The notes: generated by a model not told the origin, from the sequence alone. Numbered from the stretch's first letter, positions 35,402-42,934 are shown. The stretch is 64,000 nucleotides of DNA from Tenuifilaceae bacterium CYCD (GCA_036322835.1 AP027304.1:992001-1056000), one strand, 5' to 3'. Numbers and translations: made by a program.

Positions 35402-35430
35402 GCCCTCGATCTTTACTCGAGGGTGTTTTA
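35402..35430 (+). terminator. Rho-independent terminator of the TPR lipoprotein gene
   Basis: CCCTCGA (35403-35409) pairs with TCGAGGG (35417-35423), loop of 7 nt, followed by GTTTTA and T-rich sequence about 20 bp after the stop. Confidence 0.75.
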
Positions 35431-35545
35431 TTTTTTTAACTATCGAATTTTATCGGTTCAACTCTTTTATACAGAGCATCATCTCCAATAAAAAGTCATC
35501 CGAAAAAAATATTTGGTATTCAGAACAATATTGCAAATCCTGATA

Positions 35546-35553
35546 TACCTTTG
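35546..35553 (+). promoter_or_regulatory. Candidate -7 element (TACCTTTG) for kup
   Basis: It matches TAnnTTTG about 75 bp before the kup start. A TTTG at 35512-35515 is too far (30 bp) to be a regular -33. Confidence 0.35.
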
Positions 35554-35626
35554 CCGCGTTTTTTTCTGAATATTCATAATATATTTTGCATTACAAACTG
35601 TATTTTAAACACTTCCGTTGATTTAT

Positions 35627-37558
35627 ATGTCGAGTAAGAGTAGCATTAAAAAGGTTAGCATTGCAGGACTGTTGATAACCCTAGGAATTGTATTTGGCGA
35701 TATTGGAACTTCGCCCTTGTACGTGATGAAAGCCATAATATCCGACGGAATTACAAGTCCAGACTTTGTTATTGGAGCAATATCGTGCATAATCTGGACA
35801 CTAACCCTACAAACCACAATTAAGTACGTTTTCATAACCCTGCGTGCCGACAATAAGGGCGAGGGTGGAATTCTAGCCCTATTTGCACTTCTCCGAAAAA
35901 AGAAAACCACTCTATATATAATTGCCTTAATTGGGGCTAGCGCACTTTTAGCCGATGGAGTAATTACCCCATCTATCACGGTAACATCGGCTGTTGAGGG
36001 TCTTAACGTAATATACCCTCACATATCAATTATACCAATTGTACTAATCATTCTCCTTATAATATTCTCCTTACAGCAATTCGGAACAAGTTTTATTGGT
36101 AAATCCTTTGGGCCAATAATGTTTGCATGGTTTTCGGTTCTGGGGATTCTTGGAATAAGCCAGTTTGTTAATCATCCCGAGGTTCTAAAAGCATTCAACC
36201 CGATTTACGCCATAAAAGTACTGTCGGAAAATCCGAAAGGAATATTAATTCTTGGTGCAGTTTTTCTTTGCACAACTGGAGCCGAAGCCCTTTACTCCGA
36301 CCTAGGACATTGTGGGCTAAAAAATATTCGAATTAGCTGGTTATTCGTAAAAATCACGCTAATCCTAAACTACCTTGGACAAGGGGCTTGGATTATAGCA
36401 CAAAAAACCAACGACTTGCCAAACCCATTCTATGCAATAATGCCCACCTGGTTCATAATTCCAGGGGTAGTTTTAGCCACTACAGCGGCAGTAATTGCGA
36501 GCCAAGCATTAATATCGGGCTCATACACCATAATAAGCGAGGCTATTACACTAAACTTTTGGCCCAAGGTGATGATAAAATACCCTACTAAAATTAAAGG
36601 TCAACTATACATTCCCAGCGTAAACTGGCTTTTATTCTTTGCCTGTTCCTTGGTTGTTGTGCTTTTTCAAAGTTCCAGTAACATGGAAGCAGCCTACGGT
36701 TTATCTATATCTATTACCATGTTAATGACAACCCTTTTGTTATTCTACTATCTGGATAAAAAACATTACAGCTGGTACATTAAATGGGGTTTTCTTTCAG
36801 CCTACCTTATTATTGAACTAACATTCCTGGTTGCTAACTTACACAAGTTCCCCTACGGAGGTTGGTTAACCATACTCCTCGCCGGCATTATATTTTTTAT
36901 GATGTTTATATGGAATAGAGGGCGCGAAACTAAAAAGCGCTTCACCGAGTTTCTTCCAATTTCGAGCTACGGAGAGGTGTTGAAAGATCTGAGGAATGAT
37001 ATTGAGATTCCAAAGTTTGCCTCCAACCTTGTTTATATAACCAGAGCCGATAAATGCTCTGATGTTGAATCGAAAATAATCTACTCCATACTCAGCAAAC
37101 AACCCAAAAGAGCCGATAGATACTGGTTTATACGCATAAACATTACCGATGAACCATTCACAAAACACTACAAGGTTAACACAATAATTCCAGACATTCT
37201 CTATAGAGTCGACTTCTATCTTGGCTTCAAGGTTGATGCAAGAATAAATCGCTACTTTAACCATGTAATATCCGAGATGGTTCAAAAAGGTGAAATTGAT
37301 ATTGTAAGTAACTACCAATCGCTCAAAAAGCATCAAATACCGGGTGACTTTAAATTCATAATTATTGATAGAATTCCCACGGTGGATATTCAATTCTCAA
37401 ATTTTGAACGCTTTGTCATGAATTTCTACGAAGTTATCAAAAACTTTAGCATTACCAGCGTAAAAGCCTATGGACTCGATACCAGCAACGTAACCATAGA
37501 GAAAGTTCCTCTTGGGGTTATTAAGCTGAACGAGCCTGATTTTATTAGAATTAACTAG
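35627..37558 (+). CDS. kup: Kup-family potassium uptake protein
   Basis: A 643-residue K+ symporter with about twelve transmembrane segments in residues 10-430 and a C-terminal cytoplasmic domain. Family marks are GIVFGDIGTSPLYVMKAI (~residues 21-38), NKGEGGILALFALL, and LLADGVITPSITVTSAVEGL. ATG 35627 is chosen over a TTG nine bases upstream. It is transcribed alone. Kup works constitutively at low K+; no cognate regulator is next to it. The C-terminal domain of ~200 residues is within the usual range. Confidence 0.93.
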   Translation: MSSKSSIKKVSIAGLLITLGIVFGDIGTSPLYVMKAIISDGITSPDFVIGAISCIIWTLTLQTTIKYVFITLRADNKGEGGILALFALLRKKKTTLYIIALIGASALLADGVITPSITVTSAVEGLNVIYPHISIIPIVLIILLIIFSLQQFGTSFIGKSFGPIMFAWFSVLGILGISQFVNHPEVLKAFNPIYAIKVLSENPKGILILGAVFLCTTGAEALYSDLGHCGLKNIRISWLFVKITLILNYLGQGAWIIAQKTNDLPNPFYAIMPTWFIIPGVVLATTAAVIASQALISGSYTIISEAITLNFWPKVMIKYPTKIKGQLYIPSVNWLLFFACSLVVVLFQSSSNMEAAYGLSISITMLMTTLLLFYYLDKKHYSWYIKWGFLSAYLIIELTFLVANLHKFPYGGWLTILLAGIIFFMMFIWNRGRETKKRFTEFLPISSYGEVLKDLRNDIEIPKFASNLVYITRADKCSDVESKIIYSILSKQPKRADRYWFIRINITDEPFTKHYKVNTIIPDILYRVDFYLGFKVDARINRYFNHVISEMVQKGEIDIVSNYQSLKKHQIPGDFKFIIIDRIPTVDIQFSNFERFVMNFYEVIKNFSITSVKAYGLDTSNVTIEKVPLGVIKLNEPDFIRIN

Positions 37559-37597
37559 TCCCTTCTGTTAAAAATTAAATATTCGCTTGTTTATTTT

Positions 37598-37641
37598 GGG
37601 CATATGCTTATTTTTGTCATCACAATATTAAGCATATGCCC
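37598..37641. promoter_or_regulatory. Inverted repeat spanning the DUF134 start codon (candidate self-operator)
   Basis: GGGCATATGCTTA (37598-37610) and TAAGCATATGCCC (37629-37641) are perfect 13-bp arms separated by 18 bp. Each arm contains the 8-bp palindrome GCATATGC, so a dimer could bind either arm. The ATG of the DUF134 gene (37636-37638) lies in the right arm. Confidence 0.65.
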
Positions 37642-37941
37642 AGAAAGAAGTGTTTACGAAAAACCTGTATAAGCCCAGAAGCGCTCTACTACAAGCCAAC
37701 AGGCATTCCGTTAAGGCTCCTCGATGAAGTTGTTATAGAAATTGATGAGCTAGAAGCAATTCGCTTGGCCGATGCTGAAGGATTGTACCACGAGGATGCA
37801 GCCAAGCATATGGGTATATCGCGTCAAACATTTGGACGGATAGTTGAGTCTGCGAGAGGTAAAATTGCCAGTGCTCTTATAAATGGCAAGGCTATCAAAA
37901 TAAATTCACTGAGCAATCCATTCACTGAGGAAAACACATAA
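37636..37941 (+). CDS. DUF134 (UPF0251) family DNA-binding protein
   Basis: The 101-residue protein begins MPRKKCLRKTCIS, with two cysteines that could bind metal, continues with the family core EIDELEAIRLADAEGLYHEDAAKHMGISRQTFGRIV (in parts: IDELEAIRLADAEGL and a helix-turn-helix AKHMGISRQTFGRIVESARGKIA, ~residues 56-80). DUF134 proteins usually accompany NifX-like or DsrE-type proteins in anaerobes. Here the NifX-like gene follows after 28 bp. The inverted repeat that contains its start codon suggests that it represses its own operon. Confidence 0.9.
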   Translation: MPRKKCLRKTCISPEALYYKPTGIPLRLLDEVVIEIDELEAIRLADAEGLYHEDAAKHMGISRQTFGRIVESARGKIASALINGKAIKINSLSNPFTEENT

Positions 37942-37954
37942 TATCACTTAAACA

Positions 37955-37961
37955 TAAGGAG
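37955..37961 (+). promoter_or_regulatory. Strong Shine-Dalgarno (AAGGAGG) of the NifX-like gene
   Basis: AAGGAGG lies nine bases before ATG 37970. Strong SD sites are unusual in Bacteroidota, so this could reflect acquisition from another phylum. Confidence 0.6.
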
Positions 37962-37969
37962 GATTTAAT

Positions 37970-38347
37970 ATGAAAATAGCAGTTCCAACACGAGGCAACT
38001 ATGTGGATGAACATTTTGGCCATTGCGAGTACTATACCGTTTTCAGCATCGAAGATGGTAAAATCCAAAACAAGGAGATCCTAGACTCACCTCAGGGTTG
38101 CGGATGCAAATCAAACATTGCATCAATCCTAAAAGAAATGAATGTCACCACAATGTTAGCCGGGAACATGGGCGCAGGCGCACAGAATGTGCTAGGCATG
38201 CACGGTATAAACGTAATTCGTGGCTGCTCTGGCAATGTTGACGAAGTTGTAAACCATTACTTAACCGGTAATATTTCCGACTCTGGGGTATCGTGCTCTC
38301 ACCACGACCATCACCACGGTTCTGACGGTCATGTATGCAACCATTAA
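37970..38347 (+). CDS. NifX/NifB-type (dinitrogenase Fe-Mo cofactor-binding) protein
   Basis: The 125-residue protein has the RNase H-like NifX fold: MKIAVPTRGNYVDEHFGHCEYYTVFSIEDG (in parts: DEHFGHCEYYTVF), then CGCKSNIASILKEMNVTTMLAGNMGAGAQNVL, and VIRGCSGNVDEVVNHYL. A His/Cys-rich tail (~residues 108-125, SHHDHHHGSDGHVCNH) suggests metal or Fe-S binding. No nitrogenase genes are nearby, so the role is not nitrogen fixation. The DUF134 partner and the convergent sulfur genes suggest iron-sulfur or sulfur handling. Confidence 0.9.
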   Translation: MKIAVPTRGNYVDEHFGHCEYYTVFSIEDGKIQNKEILDSPQGCGCKSNIASILKEMNVTTMLAGNMGAGAQNVLGMHGINVIRGCSGNVDEVVNHYLTGNISDSGVSCSHHDHHHGSDGHVCNH

Positions 38348-38354
38348 AAAAGAA

Positions 38355-38415
38355 TGTCATTTCGAACGAAGTGAGAAATCTATACAATAGATTCTTCGCT
38401 TCGCTCAAAATGACA
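38355..38415. repeat. Interspersed palindromic (REP-like) element between convergent operons
   Basis: The 27-nt arms 38355-38381 (TGTCATTTCGAACGAAGTGAG...) and 38389-38415 (...TTCGCTTCGCTCAAAATGACA) are inverted copies with five differences and a 7-nt spacer. It fills the space between two convergent transcription units and could terminate both. Similar TCATTTCGA...TCGAAATGA palindromes are known to me from Bacteroidota genomes as dispersed elements. Confidence 0.7.
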
Positions 38416-38431
38416 ACTAAGCAACAAAAAT

Positions 38432-38935
38432 CTAAGTAAAAATAATCTGGGTTCCCTCACCAGCAGCCAACTCGTAGAACTGGCCAATGGTGATTATATC
38501 CTTTACGTGTTCGCTGAAATCTTCCTTCTTCAACCCGAACATTTCAACCGCTAGTTTGCAGGCATATATTTCGCCACCGCCTGCAGTTATAAGTTCTAGA
38601 AATTCATCAACCGGAGGAATATCTAGTTTCTCCATTTGACTTTTCATCATAGCAGAAACACCAGCCTCTACCCCAGGTATCATACCCAAAATTGTTGGGA
38701 AAGGAAGCCCCCCGGGCATTCTTAAGCCAGGATTTCCAACTGTTCCGGTATGTAATTTCTTCATCTGTTTCTTGGTAATTGCATCAAGGCCAAAGAAAGT
38801 AAAGAATACCTTTGCCTCAATTCCTTCCATAACGGCACCATTAGCCATTACAAGCGCAGCATAAACATCCTCGATGCTTGCCTTTGCGCATATTATCATT
38901 ACCTTCTTTATGGGATGATCAATTGTATTTGCCAT
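38432..38935 (-). CDS. DsrE2-type sulfur carrier protein
   Basis: The 167-residue protein has the DsrE2 layout: KVMIICAKASIEDVYAALVMANGAVMEG (Cys16 region), VFFTFFGLDAITKKQM, HTGTVGNPGLRMPGGLPFP, and YACKLAVEMFGL, where the conserved Cys (~128) can carry sulfane sulfur. DsrE2 proteins take persulfide from rhodanese, TusA or SQR in sulfur-oxidising systems. The gene is last in a three-gene minus-strand operon (SQR-like, DsrC-like, DsrE2). Gap to the DsrC gene is 56 bp. Confidence 0.88.
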   Translation of the reverse strand: MANTIDHPIKKVMIICAKASIEDVYAALVMANGAVMEGIEAKVFFTFFGLDAITKKQMKKLHTGTVGNPGLRMPGGLPFPTILGMIPGVEAGVSAMMKSQMEKLDIPPVDEFLELITAGGGEIYACKLAVEMFGLKKEDFSEHVKDIITIGQFYELAAGEGTQIIFT

Positions 38936-38991
38936 AATTATTGCTTTACAAATTATTATCCAATGTGATATCTTATCTCTTGTGTCTTATA

Positions 38992-39303
38992 CTAAACACA
39001 ACTCGTTGGTTTTGCCACACCGGCAATTCTGCTCGCTTTTTTAAGAGGAGCGCCAGGGAACAATTCGTAAAATCCTTTTGTATCTATAACTCCAGATTTT
39101 CCGATGGTACGAATAGTTAAAGCCTCACCCTTAAGTACTTTTTCTCGAATGTAATCAATTACAGCATAGTGCTTGTCGGTAATTTCGATACCTTCCTCTT
39201 TAGCAATTTCTGCTGCAATTTCCTTAGTCCATTGACTAGCATCGGTTAAATAACCATCCTCGGTTACATTTACCGATTTTCCTGCATAAACTTTTTCTGC
39301 CAT
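38992..39303 (-). CDS. DsrC/TusE-family sulfur-relay protein with one cysteine
   Basis: The 103-residue protein has the DsrC fold (GYLTDASQWTKEIAAEIAKEEGI, KHYAVIDYIREKV) and the C-terminal arm RIAGVAKPTSCV. Cys102, the penultimate persulfide-carrying cysteine, is present. The second cysteine of true DsrC, 11 residues upstream, is Ser (SRIAG). This makes it a TusE-like single-cysteine carrier, unable to form the DsrC trisulfide. It sits between the SQR-like and DsrE2 genes, so it probably accepts sulfur from one of them. Confidence 0.9.
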   Translation of the reverse strand: MAEKVYAGKSVNVTEDGYLTDASQWTKEIAAEIAKEEGIEITDKHYAVIDYIREKVLKGEALTIRTIGKSGVIDTKGFYELFPGAPLKKASRIAGVAKPTSCV

Positions 39304-39351
39304 AACCTATAGTTTTATTAATTAGTTTATTGATTATATGGAACATTTGGA

Positions 39352-40584
39352 TTAATCTGCCTTTTTTCCGCTCATACTCATTGCTGAGCTAACCGGCAAA
39401 TGCTTCCCTTTGATTAGAATATACCAGTAAATATATTTAAATGCCAACTTCCCAAAATGATTTAAGCGTGTATTCTTTAAAAGTTTCATTGGCCCCACAA
39501 CGGGAACTGGATACGAGCCGGGTAGAGGCTCCGTGTCATAATTAAAATCAATTAACGATCCCTTACCAAAGCCCGTTTCAATAAAGCAATTTGAGTGCCC
39601 ATCAAATTTAGCTTCCAATGGCTTACCATTAATTGCCGATAGAATATTTTCATATACAACGTCAGCTGCAAAATGGACTACAGAACCCGCTTTTGAGGTG
39701 GGAATATTGCTGGCATCGCCTAGCACAAATATATTATCCCATTTCTCAGAACGTAGCGTAAATTTGTCAGTAGGGATGAAATTCAAATCGTCCCCCATTC
39801 CACTTCGGGCAACATAATCTGCACCCATGTTTACAGGAATTGAAGCAAGAACGTCAAAAGAAATTTCTCTACCATCGTAGGAAATCAACTTTTTATTCTC
39901 ATCGTCAACGCGCTCTAAGTAGAAATCAGGTACAATTTCGATATTTTTCTGTTTTAATAGTTCGCCTAACATGGCCGTTGCCTTGGGCTTGGTAAATGCT
40001 CCAGATAGTGGAGTTGTGTAAAAAATGTTAACCTTATCGCGAATTCCCTTCTTTGTAAAGTACGCATCGGCCAAAAAAGCAAACTCCAATGGAGCAACCG
40101 GGCACTTTAAGGGTAGTTCGGCTATATTTATCACCAAGTTTCCACCTGTCCAATTCTTTAGATAGTCGTGAAATGCAACAGCCCCTTCGTAAGTATAAAA
40201 GTCAAAAATACTTTTATGCCATTCTCTGCCCTGTAATCCAGGGGTTTCAGATGGTTTAATATCTGTTCCAGTTGCAATAATTAAGTAGTCATACTCTAGT
40301 GTTTTTCCATTACTTAAGAAGACTTTTTTTAAGTCTGGCTCTACTCTATCAATTTCTGCAAGTATAAAATCTACACCCTTTGGTATAAATTTCTTCTTTA
40401 GCTTGCTAACTGTATTCTTCTTATAGATTCCAAAAGGGATAAATAAGAAGCCTGGCTGGTAGTAATGGGTTGGCTCTTTATCCACAACGGTTATATTCCA
40501 AGCATTGAGGTTAAGGGCTTTTTTTAATTTATTGGCCATTATTGAACCGCCCGTTCCTGCACCAAGAATTACAATCTTTTTCAT
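39352..40584 (-). CDS. Sulfide:quinone oxidoreductase-like flavoprotein
   Basis: A 410-residue FAD protein: MKKIVILGAGTGGSIMANKL at the N-terminus binds FAD, YLIIATGTDIKP is the second motif, and VLGDASNIPTSKAGSVVHF the C-terminal FAD motif. Cys161 (LKCPVAPLEFA) and Cys333 (HSNCFIETGFGKG) align with two of the redox cysteines of SQR; the third, expected near residue 128, is absent. The tail (LKLLKNTRLNHFGKLAFKYIYWYILIK) is amphipathic, as in membrane-attached SQR. It probably oxidises sulfide to persulfide with quinone, or reduces it in reverse. It is first in the SQR-DsrC-DsrE2 operon and divergent from the FNR gene. Confidence 0.88.
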   Translation of the reverse strand: MKKIVILGAGTGGSIMANKLKKALNLNAWNITVVDKEPTHYYQPGFLFIPFGIYKKNTVSKLKKKFIPKGVDFILAEIDRVEPDLKKVFLSNGKTLEYDYLIIATGTDIKPSETPGLQGREWHKSIFDFYTYEGAVAFHDYLKNWTGGNLVINIAELPLKCPVAPLEFAFLADAYFTKKGIRDKVNIFYTTPLSGAFTKPKATAMLGELLKQKNIEIVPDFYLERVDDENKKLISYDGREISFDVLASIPVNMGADYVARSGMGDDLNFIPTDKFTLRSEKWDNIFVLGDASNIPTSKAGSVVHFAADVVYENILSAINGKPLEAKFDGHSNCFIETGFGKGSLIDFNYDTEPLPGSYPVPVVGPMKLLKNTRLNHFGKLAFKYIYWYILIKGKHLPVSSAMSMSGKKAD

Positions 40585-40673
40585 TATTTTTGATTTTTAG
40601 ATTACTCGTTATTTTCTTTTAACATATATCTGTTTTATAATTAATTATTATAGCTTTACAGGTATTGTTAAAA

Positions 40674-40694
40674 ATCAAGTTTGATAAATATCAA
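40674..40694. promoter_or_regulatory. FNR-type operator (perfect TTGAT-N4-ATCAA)
   Basis: TTGATAAATATCAA at 40681-40694 is a perfect FNR box, 14 bp before the FNR-like start and 97 bp from the SQR-like start. An adjoining ATCAAGTTTGAT (40674-40685) overlaps it as an everted half-site pair. Confidence 0.75.
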
Positions 40695-40708
40695 AATATA
40701 TAGATACG

Positions 40709-41404
40709 ATGAGAGATGTTTGCCCCAGCTCAAAATGTACTGATTGTGGTTTTCGCTCTACAGTTTTTGAATCACTCAGCGATAATCAACTTGATATGCT
40801 TACCGAAGGAAAAACTTTCAATGTTGCTAAAAAGGGGACAGTAATTGCAAAGCAAGATGAAGTTATTGAAAATTTTATTTTTCTGAGGGTTGGCCTCGCT
40901 AAGTTAACAAGAACCACCGCTGATGGCCGCGAACAAATTGTGGGAATTGCAACTCCCAAAGATTTTGTTGGACTTCTGAGCGCTTTCTCTTCTAAAACCT
41001 ACCAATATTCAATTATAGCAATTGAAGACTCCGAGTTCTGTAGCGTTAACTACAATACTATAATAGACCTAATAAGCAATAATGGAATTTTCGCCAAAAG
41101 TTTGCTCGAAAAAATATGTAGCGTTTCCGACACGCTGATCAATACTCGCCTCGATTTAGATTTGAGACAACTAAGAGGCAGGGTTGCTTTTATAATTTGC
41201 TACTTTGCTAACGAGGTTTACAATTCGACAAAATTCAATCTCCCAATTTCGCGCAAAGAAATAGCTGAACTTATAGATATGCGGGTTGAGAATGTGGTTA
41301 GAATCCTTTCCGAACTTCGCCGCGATAACATTATCAAAATTGAGGGAACAACAATAGAAATAATAGACCAGGCAAAACTAAAATGGATAAAGGTTCACGG
41401 ATAA
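40709..41404 (+). CDS. FNR/CRP-family regulator with candidate [4Fe-4S] cysteines
   Basis: The 231-residue regulator has an N-terminal cluster motif with Cys5, Cys10 and Cys13 (DVCPSSKCTDCGF), a cyclic-nucleotide-type beta-roll, and Cys111 (AIEDSEFCSVNY), aligned with Cys122 of E. coli FNR. These four match the oxygen-sensing [4Fe-4S] ligands. The C-terminal winged helix (ISRKEIAELIDMRVENVVRILSELRR, ~residues 190-215) has recognition residues E-x-x-V-R. It should sense oxygen or nitric oxide. The FNR box immediately upstream suggests autoregulation and control of the divergent sulfur operon. Its stop is one base from the mlaF stop. Confidence 0.9.
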   Translation: MRDVCPSSKCTDCGFRSTVFESLSDNQLDMLTEGKTFNVAKKGTVIAKQDEVIENFIFLRVGLAKLTRTTADGREQIVGIATPKDFVGLLSAFSSKTYQYSIIAIEDSEFCSVNYNTIIDLISNNGIFAKSLLEKICSVSDTLINTRLDLDLRQLRGRVAFIICYFANEVYNSTKFNLPISRKEIAELIDMRVENVVRILSELRRDNIIKIEGTTIEIIDQAKLKWIKVHG

Positions 41405-41405
41405 T

Positions 41406-42158
41406 CTAGAGTATACCCTTAATTTTCTTAGTTAATTCGGACGAGAATACAAAATCATTTAACTCCTTATTATCGCTATCCAGAACATCTACACTAGTTC
41501 CTTCCCACCATTTTTGCCCCTCATGTATGAAAATAACTTTATCGCCCATGCTCATCACCGAGTTCATGTCGTGAGTGTTAACAATAGTCGTTATGTTATA
41601 CTCCTGGGTTATCTCCTTTATTAGTTGATCAATTACTATGGATGTTCTAGGATCAAGGCCGGAGTTTGGCTCATCGCAAAACAGGAACTCTGGATTTAAT
41701 GCAATTGCCCGGGCAATTGCCACTCTTTTCTTCATTCCACCGCTAATCTCTGCTGGATATAAATTGTTGGAATTTATGATATTGACTCTCTGAAGGCAAA
41801 AATTTACCCTGTCCAATTTCTCCTCTTTACTCTGTTCGGTAAACATATCCAAGGGAAACATCACATTTTCCTCAACCGTGGAAGAATCAAATAGAGCCGC
41901 ACCCTGGAAAAGCATTCCCATCTTTTTTCGGATCTCCTTTTTCCCGCTGAAATTCAACTTGCTAAAAAGTATGTCGTTGAAGTATATCTCACCCTCATCA
42001 ACATCGTGCAAACCAACAATGCTTTTAAGCAAAACAGTTTTCCCCGATCCGCTTTGGCCTATAATAAGATTCGTTTTTCCCTTCTCAAAAACTGCACTGA
42101 TATCGCTTAAAACAGTTCGTCCCTCGAACGATTTGCTAACATGATTTAGGGTAATCAT
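41406..42158 (-). CDS. mlaF: MlaF-type ABC transporter ATP-binding protein
   Basis: A 250-residue ABC ATPase with Walker A GQSGSGKT (~residues 34-41), signature EISGGMKKR (~137-145), Walker B FLFCDEPNSGLDP and switch His in VNTHDMNS. It powers the MlaE permease, whose gene overlaps it by 4 bp (ATGA). The system moves phospholipids between the membranes. No MCE-domain (MlaD) gene is in the window. Confidence 0.9.
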   Translation of the reverse strand: MITLNHVSKSFEGRTVLSDISAVFEKGKTNLIIGQSGSGKTVLLKSIVGLHDVDEGEIYFNDILFSKLNFSGKKEIRKKMGMLFQGAALFDSSTVEENVMFPLDMFTEQSKEEKLDRVNFCLQRVNIINSNNLYPAEISGGMKKRVAIARAIALNPEFLFCDEPNSGLDPRTSIVIDQLIKEITQEYNITTIVNTHDMNSVMSMGDKVIFIHEGQKWWEGTSVDVLDSDNKELNDFVFSSELTKKIKGIL

Positions 42159-42895
42159 GATAATAACAATTGTGTTAAAATTAAATTGAAAAGAAGAATA
42201 AATACGCTACTAACAACCACGGCCTTTGTGCTCGCACGGCCAACCTCCAAAGAACCACCCTGAACGTTATAACCATAAAAAGCAGATATGGTTGTGATAA
42301 GAAAAGCGAAAACCACGGTCTTTATTAATGAATAGGTAATGTAAAAAGGAACAAACCCATATCTAATTCCTTCGATGTACGACTGCGATGAAATTACACC
42401 AGCACTAATACCCGCAGCCCAACCTCCAATAATCCCAACATTTATGCTCAACATCGTTAAAAACGGGTTAAAAAGCATAGTTGCAAAAACCTTTGGTAAA
42501 ATTAAATAGCTGGCGGAGTTTACACCCATGATTTCTAAAGCATCAATCTGTTCGGTAACCCTCATCGTTCCAAGCTCGGAGGCTATATTCGAGCCGACCT
42601 TACCTGCTAAAATTAAGGCAATAATAGTTGAAGAGAATTCTAGCAGGATGCTATCTCTGGTTCCTAGTCCGATTAAGTAATCGGGTAAAAAAGGATTTTC
42701 AGTGTTATATGCAGTTTGGAGCGTAATTACTGCCCCCATAAAAAATGATATAATGGCAACAATCCCAATTGATTTAATACCCAACTTATCTATCTCCTTA
42801 ACAGTTTGGATATAGTATACCTTTCCTTTCTCAGGCTTAGAGAAAACCTTTTTAAGGAGTAATATATATTCGCCAAATGAATGAAAAACTCTCAT
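42155..42895 (-). CDS. mlaE: MlaE-family ABC transporter permease
   Basis: The 246-residue permease has five hydrophobic segments. Marks are VAIISFFMGAVITLQTAYN (~residues 42-60), LAGKVGSNIASELGTMRVTEQIDALEIMGVN (family core, in parts: GSNIASELGTMRVTEQ) and GGSLEVGRASTKAVV. It anchors the lipid-trafficking complex in the inner membrane. A promoter with both Bacteroidota elements lies immediately upstream. Confidence 0.92.
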   Translation of the reverse strand: MRVFHSFGEYILLLKKVFSKPEKGKVYYIQTVKEIDKLGIKSIGIVAIISFFMGAVITLQTAYNTENPFLPDYLIGLGTRDSILLEFSSTIIALILAGKVGSNIASELGTMRVTEQIDALEIMGVNSASYLILPKVFATMLFNPFLTMLSINVGIIGGWAAGISAGVISSQSYIEGIRYGFVPFYITYSLIKTVVFAFLITTISAFYGYNVQGGSLEVGRASTKAVVVSSVFILLFNLILTQLLLS

Positions 42896-42903
42896 ACTAA
42901 AAC

Positions 42904-42934
42904 CAAAGTTACTTCATATTTTTATCATCACAAA
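42904..42934 (-). promoter_or_regulatory. Bacteroidota promoter of mlaEF (TTTG-N19-TAACTTTG)
   Basis: Minus strand: -33 TTTG (42934-42931), 19-bp spacer, -7 TAACTTTG (42911-42904). The start of transcription would be only a few bases before ATG 42895, so the transcript would be nearly leaderless. A second TAAATTTG at 42938-42931 could provide a longer leader. Confidence 0.55.

Noticed and set aside
35512-35553. Complete promoter for kup (TTTG ... TACCTTTG)
   Set aside because: The spacing is 30 bp, too long for -33/-7; only the -7 element is kept as a candidate.
37970-38347. Nitrogen fixation cofactor function for the NifX-like protein
   Set aside because: No nif structural or assembly genes are near, and NifX-like proteins are common outside nitrogen fixation.
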